From: Latrodectus hesperus
Taxonomy: Eukaryota; Arthropoda; Arachnida; Araneae; Theridiidae
DNA: 64,000 nucleotides
Direction of reading: 5' to 3'
NCBI GenBank assembly: GCA_037975125.1
Contig: CM075852.1
Span: 13,680,813 to 13,744,812 of the forward strand
The notes beneath the pieces were generated by a model, which was not told where the DNA came from, ran no database searches, and worked only from the letters and a program-made list of their open reading frames with translations. The translations under genes and the position numbers were made by a program. The stretch's first letter is position 1; each line of letters starts with the position of its first letter. Shown in pieces: positions 48,801 to 61,356 of the stretch.

Positions 48801-51454
48801 TATGCTTTGCTTTTCATAATGTAGATTGGCTATTTTTTTTCTCTTTCCTATGTACACATGTAATGTGATGCAAATTATTTTGCCTGAATGTTTATAAAAA
48901 ATCATTTGTATTATCTATTTTCAAATTTTTGCTCGCCTAATAAAATTATCCTTTGTGTAACTTTGCAATACACATTTGTTGCAAGTAAATATTGTAATAA
49001 TTGCTATATTGTTGTCAAAGGATTGGATTGTGGAATTTAATGTTTTATTAATTAGAAAATCAAATGTGCTGAAATCAAATTATTGAAATAACTTTCTGTA
49101 AATTAAGCTATGTATCAGAAATCATGAAGAAAAAAAGAAGAAATTGGTTATTAACTATCTTACGTAAAATGTTATCACCTTTGAAAATGCCTTTGAGGTT
49201 TTATGTCAGAATTTGCATAAATGCAGTATAACTATCTTAACATATTGAGTTGTTATATTTTTTTTTAAATATAGAAATATGAAGAACATTGGAATTGTTT
49301 CTCCAATGAAATAAGTTTCTTAGTCAAATAAATTGCATTTTTATAAACATGGAACTCCTTTTTTTGTTTTGTTTTATTGATCAAAATTTGAAATACTATA
49401 GCCTTTGTTAAATTTTTAAATTAGCATTCAAATTCAGAAAATTATTTTTAATTTTTGTATAATAAGCTTGTAGAATTTATTATATAAGCAAAATTTATTT
49501 AACTGCTATCTTTGTCTTCAAAAATTACTATTTGTAATGCTTATTCATAACTTTTCCAATATTTGAATTTGAATGAAAATTTTGTTGCAATGGTGGCTTC
49601 ATATTTCTTTGATTCAGATGTAATATTAACTTGTTACATACAATACATGTAATAAAACAAAAGCACTTTGATCATTTAATATAATATTCTGTAATTTATG
49701 ATCATGTGATTTGTAATGCATATGAAGTAAGCAAGGAATTTACTGGTTTCTTATGTGTTTGAAATCATACATTTCTTTTATTAGTAATTTTTGATGGGTT
49801 TTTTAAATTTTATTAACTATTGAATCTCATTTATTAGAATTCTTGATTTTGCTTAAAAATAACTAAAATTTTGCTAATTGTTTAAATTTATTCATTTTCA
49901 ATACAAAATATTATGTTTTCTTAATAATAGCTTTTATTACACTTTTAAATCAGAATTGTTTTATCAATTTGACTTATAAAAAATATTTTCCTTTATTTTA
50001 ATTGAATTGAGTCGCTCAATTATTTTTGGACTTTTTGTTTTATTTTCTTCCCATGATTCTGATTTCCATAAAAATGTTTTAATAAATGTAATTTTAATTA
50101 GAATGCTTAAGAGAATATTTACTTAGATGTTAAATTAAGTTCCATATGAGGTAGAGAAAAGGCTTTATTCAAAACTCTTAACTCTTTCAGTTGCATTGCT
50201 TATAAAATATCAAATTTTCAATAAAATTCTGTGCTTTATGAAATTAGAAAAATATAAAACCTAGAACCAATTGGTTTGAGTACAATTAAGTACCTGTATA
50301 TGAGAAATCTATTACAGTTGGAGATTTTTCTGCTAATTATATATGATAGCATAGTTGTAATGAGCATAAATGTTGATTTGGAATTCAAATTAACTAAAAA
50401 CTGTAAAAATTGTATTTAAACCGAAATAAAAAAAGAATTTTGAATGAAATCTAGCAATATAAATGAAATTCCTATACTAAAAATATCAACGAATTTTCAC
50501 ACTTGGAGTTAAACAAAAAGTGTACAGTTGGACTTTTTACATCACATTTTTTAAATAATGTTCATTAATATGTGGTCAAAAAATTTTACTTTTATAAGTT
50601 TAATCGCTCAAATGTAATTGTGCATATATTTCTAAAAACTTACATTTGCATTTAGTTTCCAAATTGAATGATCTAAACATCCTGAATGTTTGTTATTATG
50701 GTAATATTTCTCATTTTATTTGATCTGGAAGAATCTTTATTTTACTATCAATATTTTGATGTATTTTTATATCTGGCTAGAATTACACAGTGATAGCTAT
50801 TTTTGTCGACCATTTGATGATTGTATATTGTAAATAATGACTATGAAAAAGTAGCTGGTAATGCCTTAGCTCTAACTATGCAACTTTATTTCAATACACA
50901 CTTATGTATTCATTCATCTGTTATGAACCCCATGCGCACTCACTGCCTTCAAGTGAAAACAAATGTTAATAATGGCCATATTGAAAAATTGTATAAGACA
51001 GTTATTTGTAAATTTCAATAAACAATAATAAATTGACTTTATATTGAAACAGAAGTTTCTTCAAAAGAATTGTCTCATTTATTTTGTTTGTCAAACATTT
51101 AGAACTGATATCCTTTATTAGTTGGTATTTTAAGGGTTATGTTTCAAAGCTAATTACTATAAAATTCTGTTCATGTTGAATCAAGCATTTTAAATAAGGT
51201 TTTCAAATATAATTACTGCAATTTTTTTTAATAAGTCAAGTTCTGTGTGATAATTATATTAGTTTTTAAAGATGTTTTCTTGCACGTGTCTATGTTATAA
51301 CTTATTAATGTTTTTTTTATATTTACAAAGTATTTATTGAGTAAGCTGTAATATAATACTAAAAATAATGGCTTAAATATCAATTATTTTTTTTAAAATT
51401 TAAAAATAGTAAACATTTTATGCTTATAAGTTTTAAAAATGAAATATATTGCCC

Positions 51455-51500
51455 GGAATGTTACCAACATTCCAAATTTTATAAAGGTGATTGGAATGTT
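51455..51500. repeat. alternating inverted words GGAATGTT / AACATTCC
   Basis: GGAATGTT (51455) and AACATTCC (51466-51473) form an 8-bp palindrome with a 3-nt spacer. AACATTCCAA also pairs with TTGGAATGTT at 51491-51500, so two alternative stems are possible. No known element is recognised. Confidence 0.6.
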
Positions 51501-51650
51501 GCCAGATTTTGGAATTTGTTCACATTTATTAATTCTGACTATGGTTATATACATTAGACTCTCTTTTTTACAAACTTGTTGCTGGTTCGTACACACAATT
51601 TTTATTAGCAAACTTAAAATTTCCCTTTTGTTTTATCTAACTTCTATTTT

Positions 51651-51823
51651 GCTAGGCTGGATGTCAAATGGTTAGTGCTCTGGCCTTTGATTCAGCAGTT
51701 CGCGAGTTTGATTCCAATCTGGGGCATGGATGTTCGTAGTGGTTCAGAATCCACTTTAAGCTGTCTGTCCCGATGTAATTAGCGCTTATGTGCAAAACAT
51801 GACCATTTAGTGATTAGCAAACT
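51651..51823 (+). mobile_element. tRNA-derived SINE, well-preserved copy
   Basis: Same family as 15683-15866: box-A region GCTGGATGTCAAATGGTTAGTGCTC, box-B region GCGAGTTTGATTCC, the conserved GGGGCATGGATGTTCGTAGTGG, the second T-arm-like TTCAGAATCCAC, and AATTAGCGCTTATGTGCAAAACATGACC. The tail is short (AGCAAAC). It lies downstream of the JADE gene. Confidence 0.85.
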
Positions 51824-53060
51824 ACCATTTTATATGTAATAAATTCGCAAAATATAATATGATCAAAAATCATAATTTAAAAAAAGTGATCATGGTCAAA
51901 AAAGCTGAAGAGGCCTCAGGAATTAGACATTCTATGTGCAATGCAGTTGCCCAATTCATACATAGTGATAAAGGAACAGAAAGGCGTTTCAACTCGCAGA
52001 CTTATTCAGAATATCTGTTAAGAAATTATTTAAATGACGACTTGATTGAAAATTAGCAACTTACAAAGAAACTTATCCTTAATGAAGATAAATTTTTTTC
52101 CGGGACTTTTTTTAATGTGACTCAGGTGCACTTTGTTCGAAAGATGTGACAATGATAAAACTATTGAGAACATAATGAATTTAAAGGGAAAACACTTTCT
52201 GATGTCGAATAAAAAAATGAAGTTCTCAATGATCGTTTGGGAAACATATATTCATAAATTGGGTATTTTTTTTTAAAGAATGCCTTCTTACATTGAAAAA
52301 GTGAAAACATATTTTTAAAATGTAATTTTAAAGCAAAAAATATTGCTCTGCCTGGTTTTTTATCAATAAAAATAAATTTTTAGTGTATATTTGCATGTGC
52401 TCCATGTAAATTATGAGTACTTAATAATTTACCCTATGTTACTTTATTAACAGGTAGCAATTTCCTAAAAAAATTAACTTTAAAAATCTGTAATCCTTTT
52501 TTTTTTTTCCATTTTTACGAATTTTCAATCTTAACTATTTAAGTGAACCCTAGGTGTTCTTAAAAACGAGTACTCTTTTAGGGAGTAAAATATTAAGAGT
52601 TGCAGTAATTTACGAATCAAATTATAAATCCTTTTCAAAAATAAATATTTGTGTCATCTTAGCTCGCAAGAATATTTTTTAAATTTGAGAATTTCATCTA
52701 ATAACGTGAAAATAAATGTCCAGTGAGAAAGACTAATTTATTTACTTGCTTTCAAACTAATTGAACTTTTGTAATGAAACAAATTATAACTGAATTAGAA
52801 GGTTAGAAACCATGAATTATTGTTACTTATTAACAGAAAAAAATACGGCCATATTATGTGTACATTAACTTACTATAATGGCTGATACTGTGGCAAATAT
52901 GCAATACACTATTGCACATGGCAGATTTTTTGCAAAACCATTGCTTCCATATTTCCTACCAAGGTTAAATGCAATACATGAAGTGGGAACCTTGCAAGAG
53001 TTCCCTATCATGACAATATGTTGAAAGGGATTCAGAGGACTGATAGAGTTATCATGCTAG
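51824..53060. other. intergenic DNA with an unidentified short open frame
   Basis: An open frame of 65 codons at 51859-52056 (+) runs on, across a stop, into QLTKKLILNEDKFFSG. The charge pattern looks protein-like but I recognise no family; it may be a transposon relic. The rest is AT-rich with no structure I can name. Confidence 0.35.
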
Positions 53061-53740
53061 TGGTAAATCTGTTCTCGCTATGGCTCAGTTGGAAAAATGG
53101 AGCAGCGCACCCCAAAATTCCAGTCTAGCGGGCACACTACAACATCATCTGTTCTCGCAGTTACCTCATTCACGGTGTTATCTATTGGTAATGTGCAAAA
53201 GTGGAGTTGAGAAATTAACTGGGTTGATGGCGCTCGTAAAGTAACCGAAATAGATATATGTATTCTGAAGTGGGAAGTTTGTAAGATTCGGAAGAAAATC
53301 AGGACAAACATCCACGATGTTCCAACAGAAACTAAGAGTGCAATATTTTCGGGGGAGAAATGCGCACTTTTAATATACACTGATGTATTCCCGTGCATAA
53401 ACTAGTCATCAAACCTCCCAAAGAAGATGTCGAATTGGCTTTATGTTTGCAATTTAACAAATGAGAGAATTATTGACTGCCGAAAGAGTCGTGGAGCGAC
53501 GAATTTCACTGCATCTCTTCCAGTTGAGTGGATGATCTTGGGACATAGTGAATGGTTTAGTTTACACCAGCAGAACTCCCTGTACCTAATCCTAAAAGGA
53601 TTCTACCAGTTTTGATGGAGACTGCCGGAAAGAAAAGAGACGATTCCACCGCAGGATAGCCACTTCTGCTTGAGGTCACATGTTAAATCGGTGCACAGTC
53701 ACTGATCACACGTCACAAATCGTTAAGGGGATAAGCATAG
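53061..53740 (-). other. GC-richer stretch, probable 3' UTR of the R1-like LINE
   Basis: This stretch directly follows, on the minus strand, the stop codon of the LINE frame ending at 53747 and has the same elevated GC content. It contains no conserved frame. A box-A-like word (ATGGCTCAGTTGG, 53079-53091) is present without a matching box B. The 3' end of the element is not visible as a poly-A run. Confidence 0.4.
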
Positions 53741-53746
53741 GAAGAG

Positions 53747-54420
53747 TTAAAGTTCATCTTCACTAAAGGGTTGCATTACTCCATCGGATGCCTCCTTCCC
53801 CTCATCATTTTTATCATCTGGGATTATTAAGTTCCTATTTTCTAATAAGAAGTTCATTAGGGCTATAACTTTAACTTTGGCGTGACGATTATTTATTAAA
53901 TTCCTGTACCACTCGGTTACCAAATGTTCACTTGGAATCCTGAAATGCCAGGTGCTCGTCAAGGGGCAACTGGTGGCGTAGTGAAAGGGATTTCCAACAT
54001 CCCCGCAGGCACAGTGGTCGTTTTGTTTGAAGCCGAATCTATAGAGGTAACTTGGGAAGGGCCCATGTCCAGATGCAAAGAGTGTAATTTGTCTGGGCCA
54101 GCATTTTTTGGTTACCCCGATCTTTGGAATGATGTTATATACTAGACGTCCGGTTGTGGCGTTGTCCCAGTACAATTGCCATTCCCTTCCCGTCTGGCCT
54201 GATCTTTAATTAATTTTTGGAAGTGGGATCTGGGAAGAGGTAGTATTGTTGTTTCTCCTTGGGTCGTTGCCTCTTTTGCCAATCTGTCTGCATGTTCATT
54301 TCCTTCAAGGCCAACATGGGCTATGGTATGCTACGTTGTCTCTTATCTGAGCGTTCTCTTCCAGCTATTATTTCGGTCGTGACCTTGTGTTTGAGAGAGC
54401 TTTTCGAGGTATGCACTGGA
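53747..54420 (-). mobile_element. R1/Jockey-like LINE, 3' end (RNase H end and C-terminal domain)
   Basis: On the minus strand from about 54420: HVGLEGNEHADRLAKEAT (last RNase H block, with the catalytic Asp of EHAD), then PLPRSHFQKLIKDQARRE, a frame change near 54180, and WQLYWDNATTGRLVYN continuing to the stop at 53747. The C-terminal domain includes WPRQITLFASGHGPFPSYL and a CACGDVGNPFHYATSC zinc-knuckle-like motif, typical of R1-type and related arthropod LINEs. The copy is 5'-truncated and has at least one frameshift. Confidence 0.85.
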
Positions 54421-57225
54421 ACATCTGCATATCATTCTTGGCAAAATAAACATTTTGGGTAATAGATATTTTCTACGTTCTGACATTTGTGAGGAATCGG
54501 TAATTATTATTTCCCTGATCAACCAATGACATATAAACTTTCTCAAGCAGTGAAATCTTGACTTAAAGGAATATGTAGAACATTCGTAGGACGAGTGGGA
54601 TTCGTGAAAAGGATACTTACAAGTCGAAAATCTCTTGAAATCTCTACAACTGAGTTAATAATATTATTGCCGCAGGGATGGATACAAATGTCCATAATTA
54701 GAGATGTAAAATTCCTATGAATTTTGACACATGGGAATTTACTAATGAAATATGGAAATTTTGAAGAGATAATTTCAGCCAATCATTCCGTTAGATGGCC
54801 TTACATATATGAAGCGAAGTAATTTATATAAAAATATCTTGTTTTGTCTTCAACTGCAAAAATTAATATTTCGTGCTGTGAAAAAAATACTGAACAAAAT
54901 AATAAAAACTATGAATTAGTATTTAATGACAGAATATCAAGATTTATTTCTCATGACTGTCAGAATAAATGATGATAATCACATAATGTCATACTTAGAA
55001 AGGAATAAAGAAAGTTATTTTCTGGAACATTAATTTTTAAAGTTATTCTAAATTATTCATTGGACCTGAATTGCTTTCTTTTCATGGAAAACTATTTGCC
55101 TTCATTTATTAATAAGGAGAAAGTGTATTGTATACATTAAAAACAAATAATTGAAAAATAATTAAACATAATTAGTATTGATCTTTTCTGAACACTTAGA
55201 AAAACAATCAACTTTTTTAACGAGTTCTTTTGTATGTAACTAACTAACATGAGTAATTTTTTTTATTTACTTTTAAAAAATGTTTGATCCGACATAATGT
55301 TATCTGCAAATTAATTACATAGAATTGTAACTCAATTTATAAACTTGCTAAAAATGTGATACGCTTTTACTAAATTCTTCTAAATTTTATGCTATTGCAA
55401 AAAGATGTCCATATTAAGAAATAATGCTTTTCATTTATGAATCGTAGAAGTTATTTGTTTCGCGAACGACTATTTTTAGGGATTGAGCATGATTAATTCC
55501 AGTCTTATTGGCTGATCTGTGGATTTTTTTTTGATTACATGCATTTAAATTTGTATTTTGGAATCCCCTCCCACACAAATTTTCGTTCAATTCTCTTTGA
55601 CATCTTTATTATTATTTTATTTTACGTTGAAAGTATATTACTTTGTATATTACTAATATATCAATATAAGTTACTTATCTACAAACCGCTTTTTTTGTAA
55701 AAAATTGTAAATTTCTAAATTTTCTCAAACGATTTTTATAATGAATGAAATATTTCATTCAATATAAAAATCATGACATTTTGTTATTTATATATTTTTT
55801 CATAATTTATATCTGTTTTAAGTAAATTTTCCAATTACTCAATAGTAATTTTCAAAGACTTCCAATGTTAATTAAAATATAAAATTAGATGAGATAATAT
55901 AATTTCAATTTTTCAACCTAATCAGCTTATTTTTTTTATTAGAATTTAGTAAGACTTTCCAATTATATAAATGAATTTTTATAATTAACTGGTAAATATT
56001 TTGCAAAGAATATTGTAAAGTGGAAGGTTTAATCAATTACAAAGAGATTTTATTTTAAGTTTGCTTACAAAAATACAGCAATTTTAATAAAAAAAATCAA
56101 CTTAAATTAAATTTCCTTTATTTTTCTATATTTAAACATTAACAAGACAAACATAGTAAAAAATTTTTATGTATAATAGGTAGTAATTTTTATTATAAAA
56201 GACATTTATTTGCTTATATTTTTATGTAGTAGATAAACCAGATTTTTCTAAAATAAAAATTTCATTAACTCATATATCCTGCTTCAATTTCCTGAAACTT
56301 AATCAATTTATGTTTAAATAAAGTAGATTTGCAATTAAAACTGTATTAATAATGTTTAAGTAAACATAATCATTTTATGTTAGATATAGTTGCATAAAAT
56401 TTCAATAACTATCAAAAAATATAAGAGTTTTATCAACAATCTAAATATACATTTAGACATTATAACGTTATAATGTTTTAAGGTAAAATATTGAGAAATA
56501 ATGTTTAATACAAAATGGAGGGACAGAAATACATACATTTTACTTACATCAATCCATAATTTAAGAAATAAACATGACGGTAACACATGATGGTATAAAG
56601 AAAAGGTAAAAATTAACTTAATTAAAGGCTTTTTTTTTCATTTCAAAACTTTAAACTAAAATGAATAAACTACCTTTATTATGTTTAAATCAACATGCTC
56701 ACTATTTGAATAAAAATAAATCGTATGGTAAAAAATATAAAAGAACATTTTTTCTAAAAGTTTAAATTCTATATATTTACAGTAAAATATAGTGAAACTA
56801 AAACATGGTTGAATAAAAAAATAAACATATTTATACGGAATTATAATAAAAAATATGCATAGTAAAAATAACAATGGAAGTATGTAAGCAGATTTAATTT
56901 AAATATATATATATTTTTTAATTTAAGAAATCTGACCTAATTTAAGGTTCAAATAAATATGTTATATATGTTCATAAAATAAAATTAAATTTTAAAAAAA
57001 ATAATAACAAAAATAAAAATTAATAAAAATTACTAAATAAATAACAAGAATATCATATTTTTCTCATATTTAAAAAAACGTGATATATTTGAAAAAGAAC
57101 GATAATCACTAAATAGATGTGCCACGATTATTGGTTTTCTCAACTCATTTATTTTATTAACCGAAACGCGAAACAAACGTACATGCGTATTTTATTTCGC
57201 AATATAAATTCATAATGTCTCCCTC
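54421..57225. other. AT-rich intergenic DNA, nothing recognised
   Basis: The first 350 bp have somewhat higher GC and may be a further remnant of the R1-like LINE (minus). From 54800 on it is very AT-rich with only chance open frames (such as those at 56380-56874 on the minus strand). No RNA or ordered repeat is seen. Confidence 0.5.
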
Positions 57226-57953
57226 TCCAACCCAAAGACATCTTTCAATTCCCAAGTATCCTTCTTCTATTTTCCAGTTAAACCAACTGTCATTTCCCTT
57301 CTCCCACCCAGCCTCCCTACCAAGAAGCTATCACAATCTCATAATTCTTCCGTCTATATCGATATATCGATGATATTGTTATTTGTTCTCGCTCTGTCAT
57401 TGGGTCTTCTGTACTTGTTACATTCAGTCAAGTACCCTGTAACTACACTGATTACTTTGAAACAGTCACGTACGCACGTACTAGCTGATTACTTTGTAAC
57501 AAGCAAGTACTCACGCACTTGCTGATTACTTTGTAACAGGCACGTACTCACGTACTTGCTGATTACTTTGTAACAAGCACGTACTCACGTACTTGCTGAT
57601 TACTTTGTAACAAGCACGTACTCACGTACTCGCTGATTACTTTGTAACAGGCACGTACTCACGTACTCGCTGATTACTTTGTAACAGGCACGTACTTACG
57701 TACTCGCTGATTACTTTGTAACAGGCACGTACTCACGTACTCGCTGATTACTTTGTAACAAGCACGTACTCGCTCTGTCTTTGAAACTGGTCAAGTACAT
57801 TGTACCTGCAACTGTCTGAGGATACTCGAACTCGCGCTGACTTTGTTACTGGAAGTACTGAGTATTTGGAAAAAAAAAGTACTGATTACAGGTTGTTACA
57901 TTCAAATACTGATTATAAAATACTGGTTACAGGTATTTCTTCCCACCCCTAGC
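57226..57953 (-). mobile_element. hAT-like non-autonomous element end with internal minisatellite
   Basis: On the minus strand the element begins CTAGGGGTGGGAAGAAATACC (57953 downward), a hAT-type terminus (C(T/A)(G/A)GGGTGGG...). It is followed by many variants of TAC(T/C)-TGTAAC-type words, continuing into a 37-bp tandem array (57447-57790). The other end is not clear: the CCCACCC word near 57305 is a candidate. There is no transposase. The left boundary at 57226 is only where the composition changes. Confidence 0.45.
57447..57790. repeat. 37-bp minisatellite, about nine copies
   Basis: The unit contains GCTGATTACTTTGTAAC, which begins at 57484, 57521, 57558, 57595, 57632, 57669, 57706 and 57743, an exact 37-bp spacing. 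A diverged first unit starts near 57447 and a partial one follows. Between these words lies CACGTACTCACGTACT with single-base variants (CTTG/CTCG, CAAG/CAGG). The array sits inside a hAT-like end built of similar GTAC and TGTAAC words. Confidence 0.95.
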
Positions 57954-58242
57954 AGTTATTAATTTAGCATTCTAGAAAAATGCAAATTGTTCTAAATTGG
58001 GAAATACGTATATTTTGAACCCTGATAATTTTGTCATTATTTTAAATTTTCTTTAATATTTTTTTCTCCTTTTTCGTATTGAAATTGTCGTCTGATTGTG
58101 GCTTAGTCTAAGATTGACTAAGATTGAATATTTCTGTTCTTTTATTTACATTATTTTTAGATTCTTATTTATTCTTTTTTATATTTTTTTCCTTTTTTTT
58201 AAAATTATTTTTATTTTGTTTATATTTTTATTATGGATTTAA

Positions 58243-58699
58243 ATGATTGACACAGAGACTGAAATGATTTATACGGACTGCGATTTGCGCATTCCAAAAA
58301 TAAACACCCCAAGATTATTGACATCCGAAAATCTAATACTACAATTAATCCAGTTTGCAGCGAAAAATGGTATTACTAAGTTCTTCATTTTCCTAGCTTC
58401 CACTGATGGTATTGCATCTATTCCAAAAAACCTTACAATATTTAAAGCAAGAAATAATACTGCTTATAAAGAATCATAGGAAAATAATACAAATTCAGCA
58501 CACCCGCCAAGGTCAACTTCTATTCGAAACAAATTGCCCAGATACTTCTGTAGAAATAAGCAAGATAACCAACATTCTTGGAGTACATGTTAATGCCATG
58601 TTTCAGTCTGAATACATACCTTCAAGATTTCTTATAAAAGAAATAAATGTAGAATTACCTTTAGATTTGTTGCTAAAGAAATTGCTCAGAATGGATTAA
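58243..58699 (+). pseudogene. LINE ORF1 N-terminus, frameshifted
   Basis: Starts MIDTETEMIYTDCDLRIPK and matches the minus-strand copy at 5911-6303. Frame 1 is used to about 58435 and frame 2 from there (YLKQEIILLIKNHRKIIQI, then LLFETNCP and ISKITNILGVHVNA). The other copy runs through this point in one frame, which locates the frameshift between SIPK and YLKQE. I recognise no named domain. Confidence 0.7.
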
Positions 58700-58863
58700 C
58701 GATATTTGGCTTACAAAGATTTAACAAAAAAAAAAAATTCTGAAGAACTAAATGAAAATATTTTGGTGGGTATCAATGGACATTCTTTACCTTAACTATT
58801 AACTTATTCTATTCTATCATTCCAATTTCTCCTTTTATTGATAACGTTCGTCAAAGCGGAAAA

Positions 58864-58979
58864 TGCTATAAATACACTCACCCTACGAAAAAATGCAAAC
58901 ATACTCTCTCTGTGCAAATGAAACACCTAAAGATATCAACTGTCAAGGAAATCATGCAGTTAATGAGATTTCCTGCCCT
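58864..58979 (+). pseudogene. LINE ORF1 CCHC zinc-knuckle region, degenerate
   Basis: CYKYTHPTKKC and, one frame over, LCANETPKDINCQGNHAVNEISC. They correspond to paired CX2CX4HX4C knuckles of Jockey/I-type gag, with the second Cys of the first knuckle changed to Tyr, and another Cys lost in the second. A frame change lies between the two. Confidence 0.65.
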
Positions 58980-59515
58980 ATGAGGCTTGAAGAAAAAAAT
59001 TCTTACATTTTAAAAGCATGAACCACCTTCCATTTATTGAGCCGAGAAGACGTTATAATAAATCTTTAAGAACCAGTTTCTTCAGTGTAACCAAAGTCAC
59101 CATTCTCTTTTTGCCGAATCAAATTGAAATAACTGATATTGTTAAAAAAAAACAGTGACTGAGATGGCTTTTATATTTGAAGCAAAATTATTTGCGATAC
59201 AGGCTAGGCAAGATCAAATGGCCCAACAAATGTTCTCATTTATGAAAGAATGCATGCGAACATGTTCGAATCCAGCTAGATCAGTTTCTAGATCTCCTCC
59301 AAGAAAGAGTTGTGCAAGATTTAACCAGTCAAGAAAGGTAAGTCCAAATAATTCTGTGAATTAGCAAATTATATCACCCGAAAAACCTGCTATGAATCTC
59401 CTCAACCAAATATTAAATGCAGTACCTAACATTGAAGAAAGGATTGAGTCAGGAAGGAGGCGTAAAAAACATTTCTACTTTTTTTTATAAATTCTTTTAG
59501 TACGAGCGCACTTTT

Positions 59516-60200
59516 TTGATTTCAGGTAACTGTTCAGGTTTTATGTTCATTTTAATTTCTGGGAATGCAAGAAGCATTCTATCTAAGCGCCAGTATGTAA
59601 AACTTCCGTATTTTCAATGCTCCAATGTCCTAGCAATTCAAGAAACGTTTCTAAAGAGTTCCAACTTATTTCAAATTTGTAATAAAACAATAATTCAATT
59701 AAGTAGGCAAGATGGCCGTGGTGGAGGTCTGCTTTTTGCTGTTGACAAATCTCTACTTGTACAAATATTAAATATATCCAACTCAGAAGATAACGATACA
59801 AAAATTTTAGCTATAAAAATTACTCTATCCAAATTATCTCTTAATTTAGTAAATGTATACATCCCAACTGGTAAATTTTCAAGTTCTTGGTTCCATAGCA
59901 TTTTATCAAATATTCATCTTCTCTTCTTAATAATTGGATACTTTAATGTTCGTAGTTCGGCACTTGGTAGTTATTCTAATGCTCCTAAATCTTCAGAATT
60001 CCTAGATTGGATACTGGATAGTAACATTTGTCTTTGAAACACCTTTCAGTCTACTCATTTCGGACTCCATCACAGACCATCTCTAATCGATTATAATTTT
60101 GTATCTCGAGATATTTTTTCCTTTTTGTACTTTCTCGGGCAGTTCAGTAAGTTATGGTAGTGACCATGTCCCTGTTCAAACATGTGTCAAAATATACAAT
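59516..60200 (+). pseudogene. LINE AP-type endonuclease domain, inactive
   Basis: Open for 173 codons (59516-60037). Blocks in order: GNARSIL, IQETFL (catalytic Glu), GRGGGLLFAV, NLVNVYIPTG, then IIGYFNVRS where the family has IIGDFN. After a stop the DYNF...YGSDHVPV (catalytic Asp-His) block is found at about 60140-60175. The change of the catalytic Asp to Tyr in GDFN and the stop show loss of nuclease function. Confidence 0.85.
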
Positions 60201-61046
60201 AACGATTATTCGAAAGGTACTTCCTGCAATAGAATATTATGGACTGGCTTCTTCAATTCAATGAACACTGGCTTGTTTCTATAAATCAATTCTAAATTTT
60301 ATGCAAATACTCTCTTAATAAATTTAGGAAAAAACAAAACTTTCCGTTAAAGCCATATCCTCCATGGTGGACATCAGAATGTTGATATCTTTTGGGTCAA
60401 AAAAGAAAACTGTGGAGAAAAGTGAAAAGTTCTCTTAATCAGACTCTGTGGATACAGTACAAACGAATCTTTACAAAACTTCATCGGCTTCTTCCTACCC
60501 TTTCCAGAAATTTCTGGGATACAATTATAACAAATGCTGGTATTTCTAAAAACATTTATTATATTCTCAAATGACTAAATAACAGATTTTCTGATTCACT
60601 AACTTATCATCTTCTAATTTCTGGTGAAACTTCAATAATTTCAAACCTTTTAGATCAGGTTAACTTATTCGCCAAATTTTATGCTCGTCAAACTGAAACA
60701 GAAGTACTACCTCTAGATTTAAGTTAAAATGATGATTTAGGATGTAACTCTGCTCTCGCTTTCTCTCTCTTAGAGTTCCAATTGGCGATTTCTAAATGCA
60801 AAAATACTTCAGCTGGTCCTTATTTAATATTAGTTAAAACTCTGAAAGGTCTATCAAACATAGCTTTACTATCCCTTTTGTACACATAAACAACTCTTGG
60901 TTAAGAGGTACTGTTTTACCGCTTTGGAAAAAACCCATCATAGAATTCCAATAATAAAACCAAGATGAACATGAATAAAATCTTATTGCCCAATATCTCT
61001 TACAAGTGTTCTACGTTAGGTCATGAAACGTAAGAATCGTGTTATA

Positions 61047-61344
<298 letters not shown>

Positions 61345-61356
61345 AATCGTGTTATA

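Larger units (their letters stand above)
45655..51050 (+). other. 3' untranslated region and downstream DNA of the JADE gene
   Basis: After the stop codon the first polyadenylation hexamer AATAAA is at 45713-45718; others occur at 46724-46729 and, near the end, 51018-51023. AT-richness makes chance hexamers common, so the cleavage site cannot be fixed. A TGTAAATA word (45875-45882) fits the Pumilio consensus. No conserved frame is seen. The open frames at 47052-47306, 47515-47778 and 50821-51021 are unconvincing. A long 3' UTR is possible. Confidence 0.5.

Noticed and set aside
53079..53150. tRNA-like box A (ATGGCTCAGTTGG) considered as a tRNA gene or SINE
   Set aside because: No box B or closing stems follow at the expected distance, and the site lies in the probable 3' UTR of the R1-like LINE.
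57447..57790. 37-bp periodic repeats, considered as CRISPR
   Set aside because: There are no spacers; the whole unit repeats with single-base variants and lies within a transposon.
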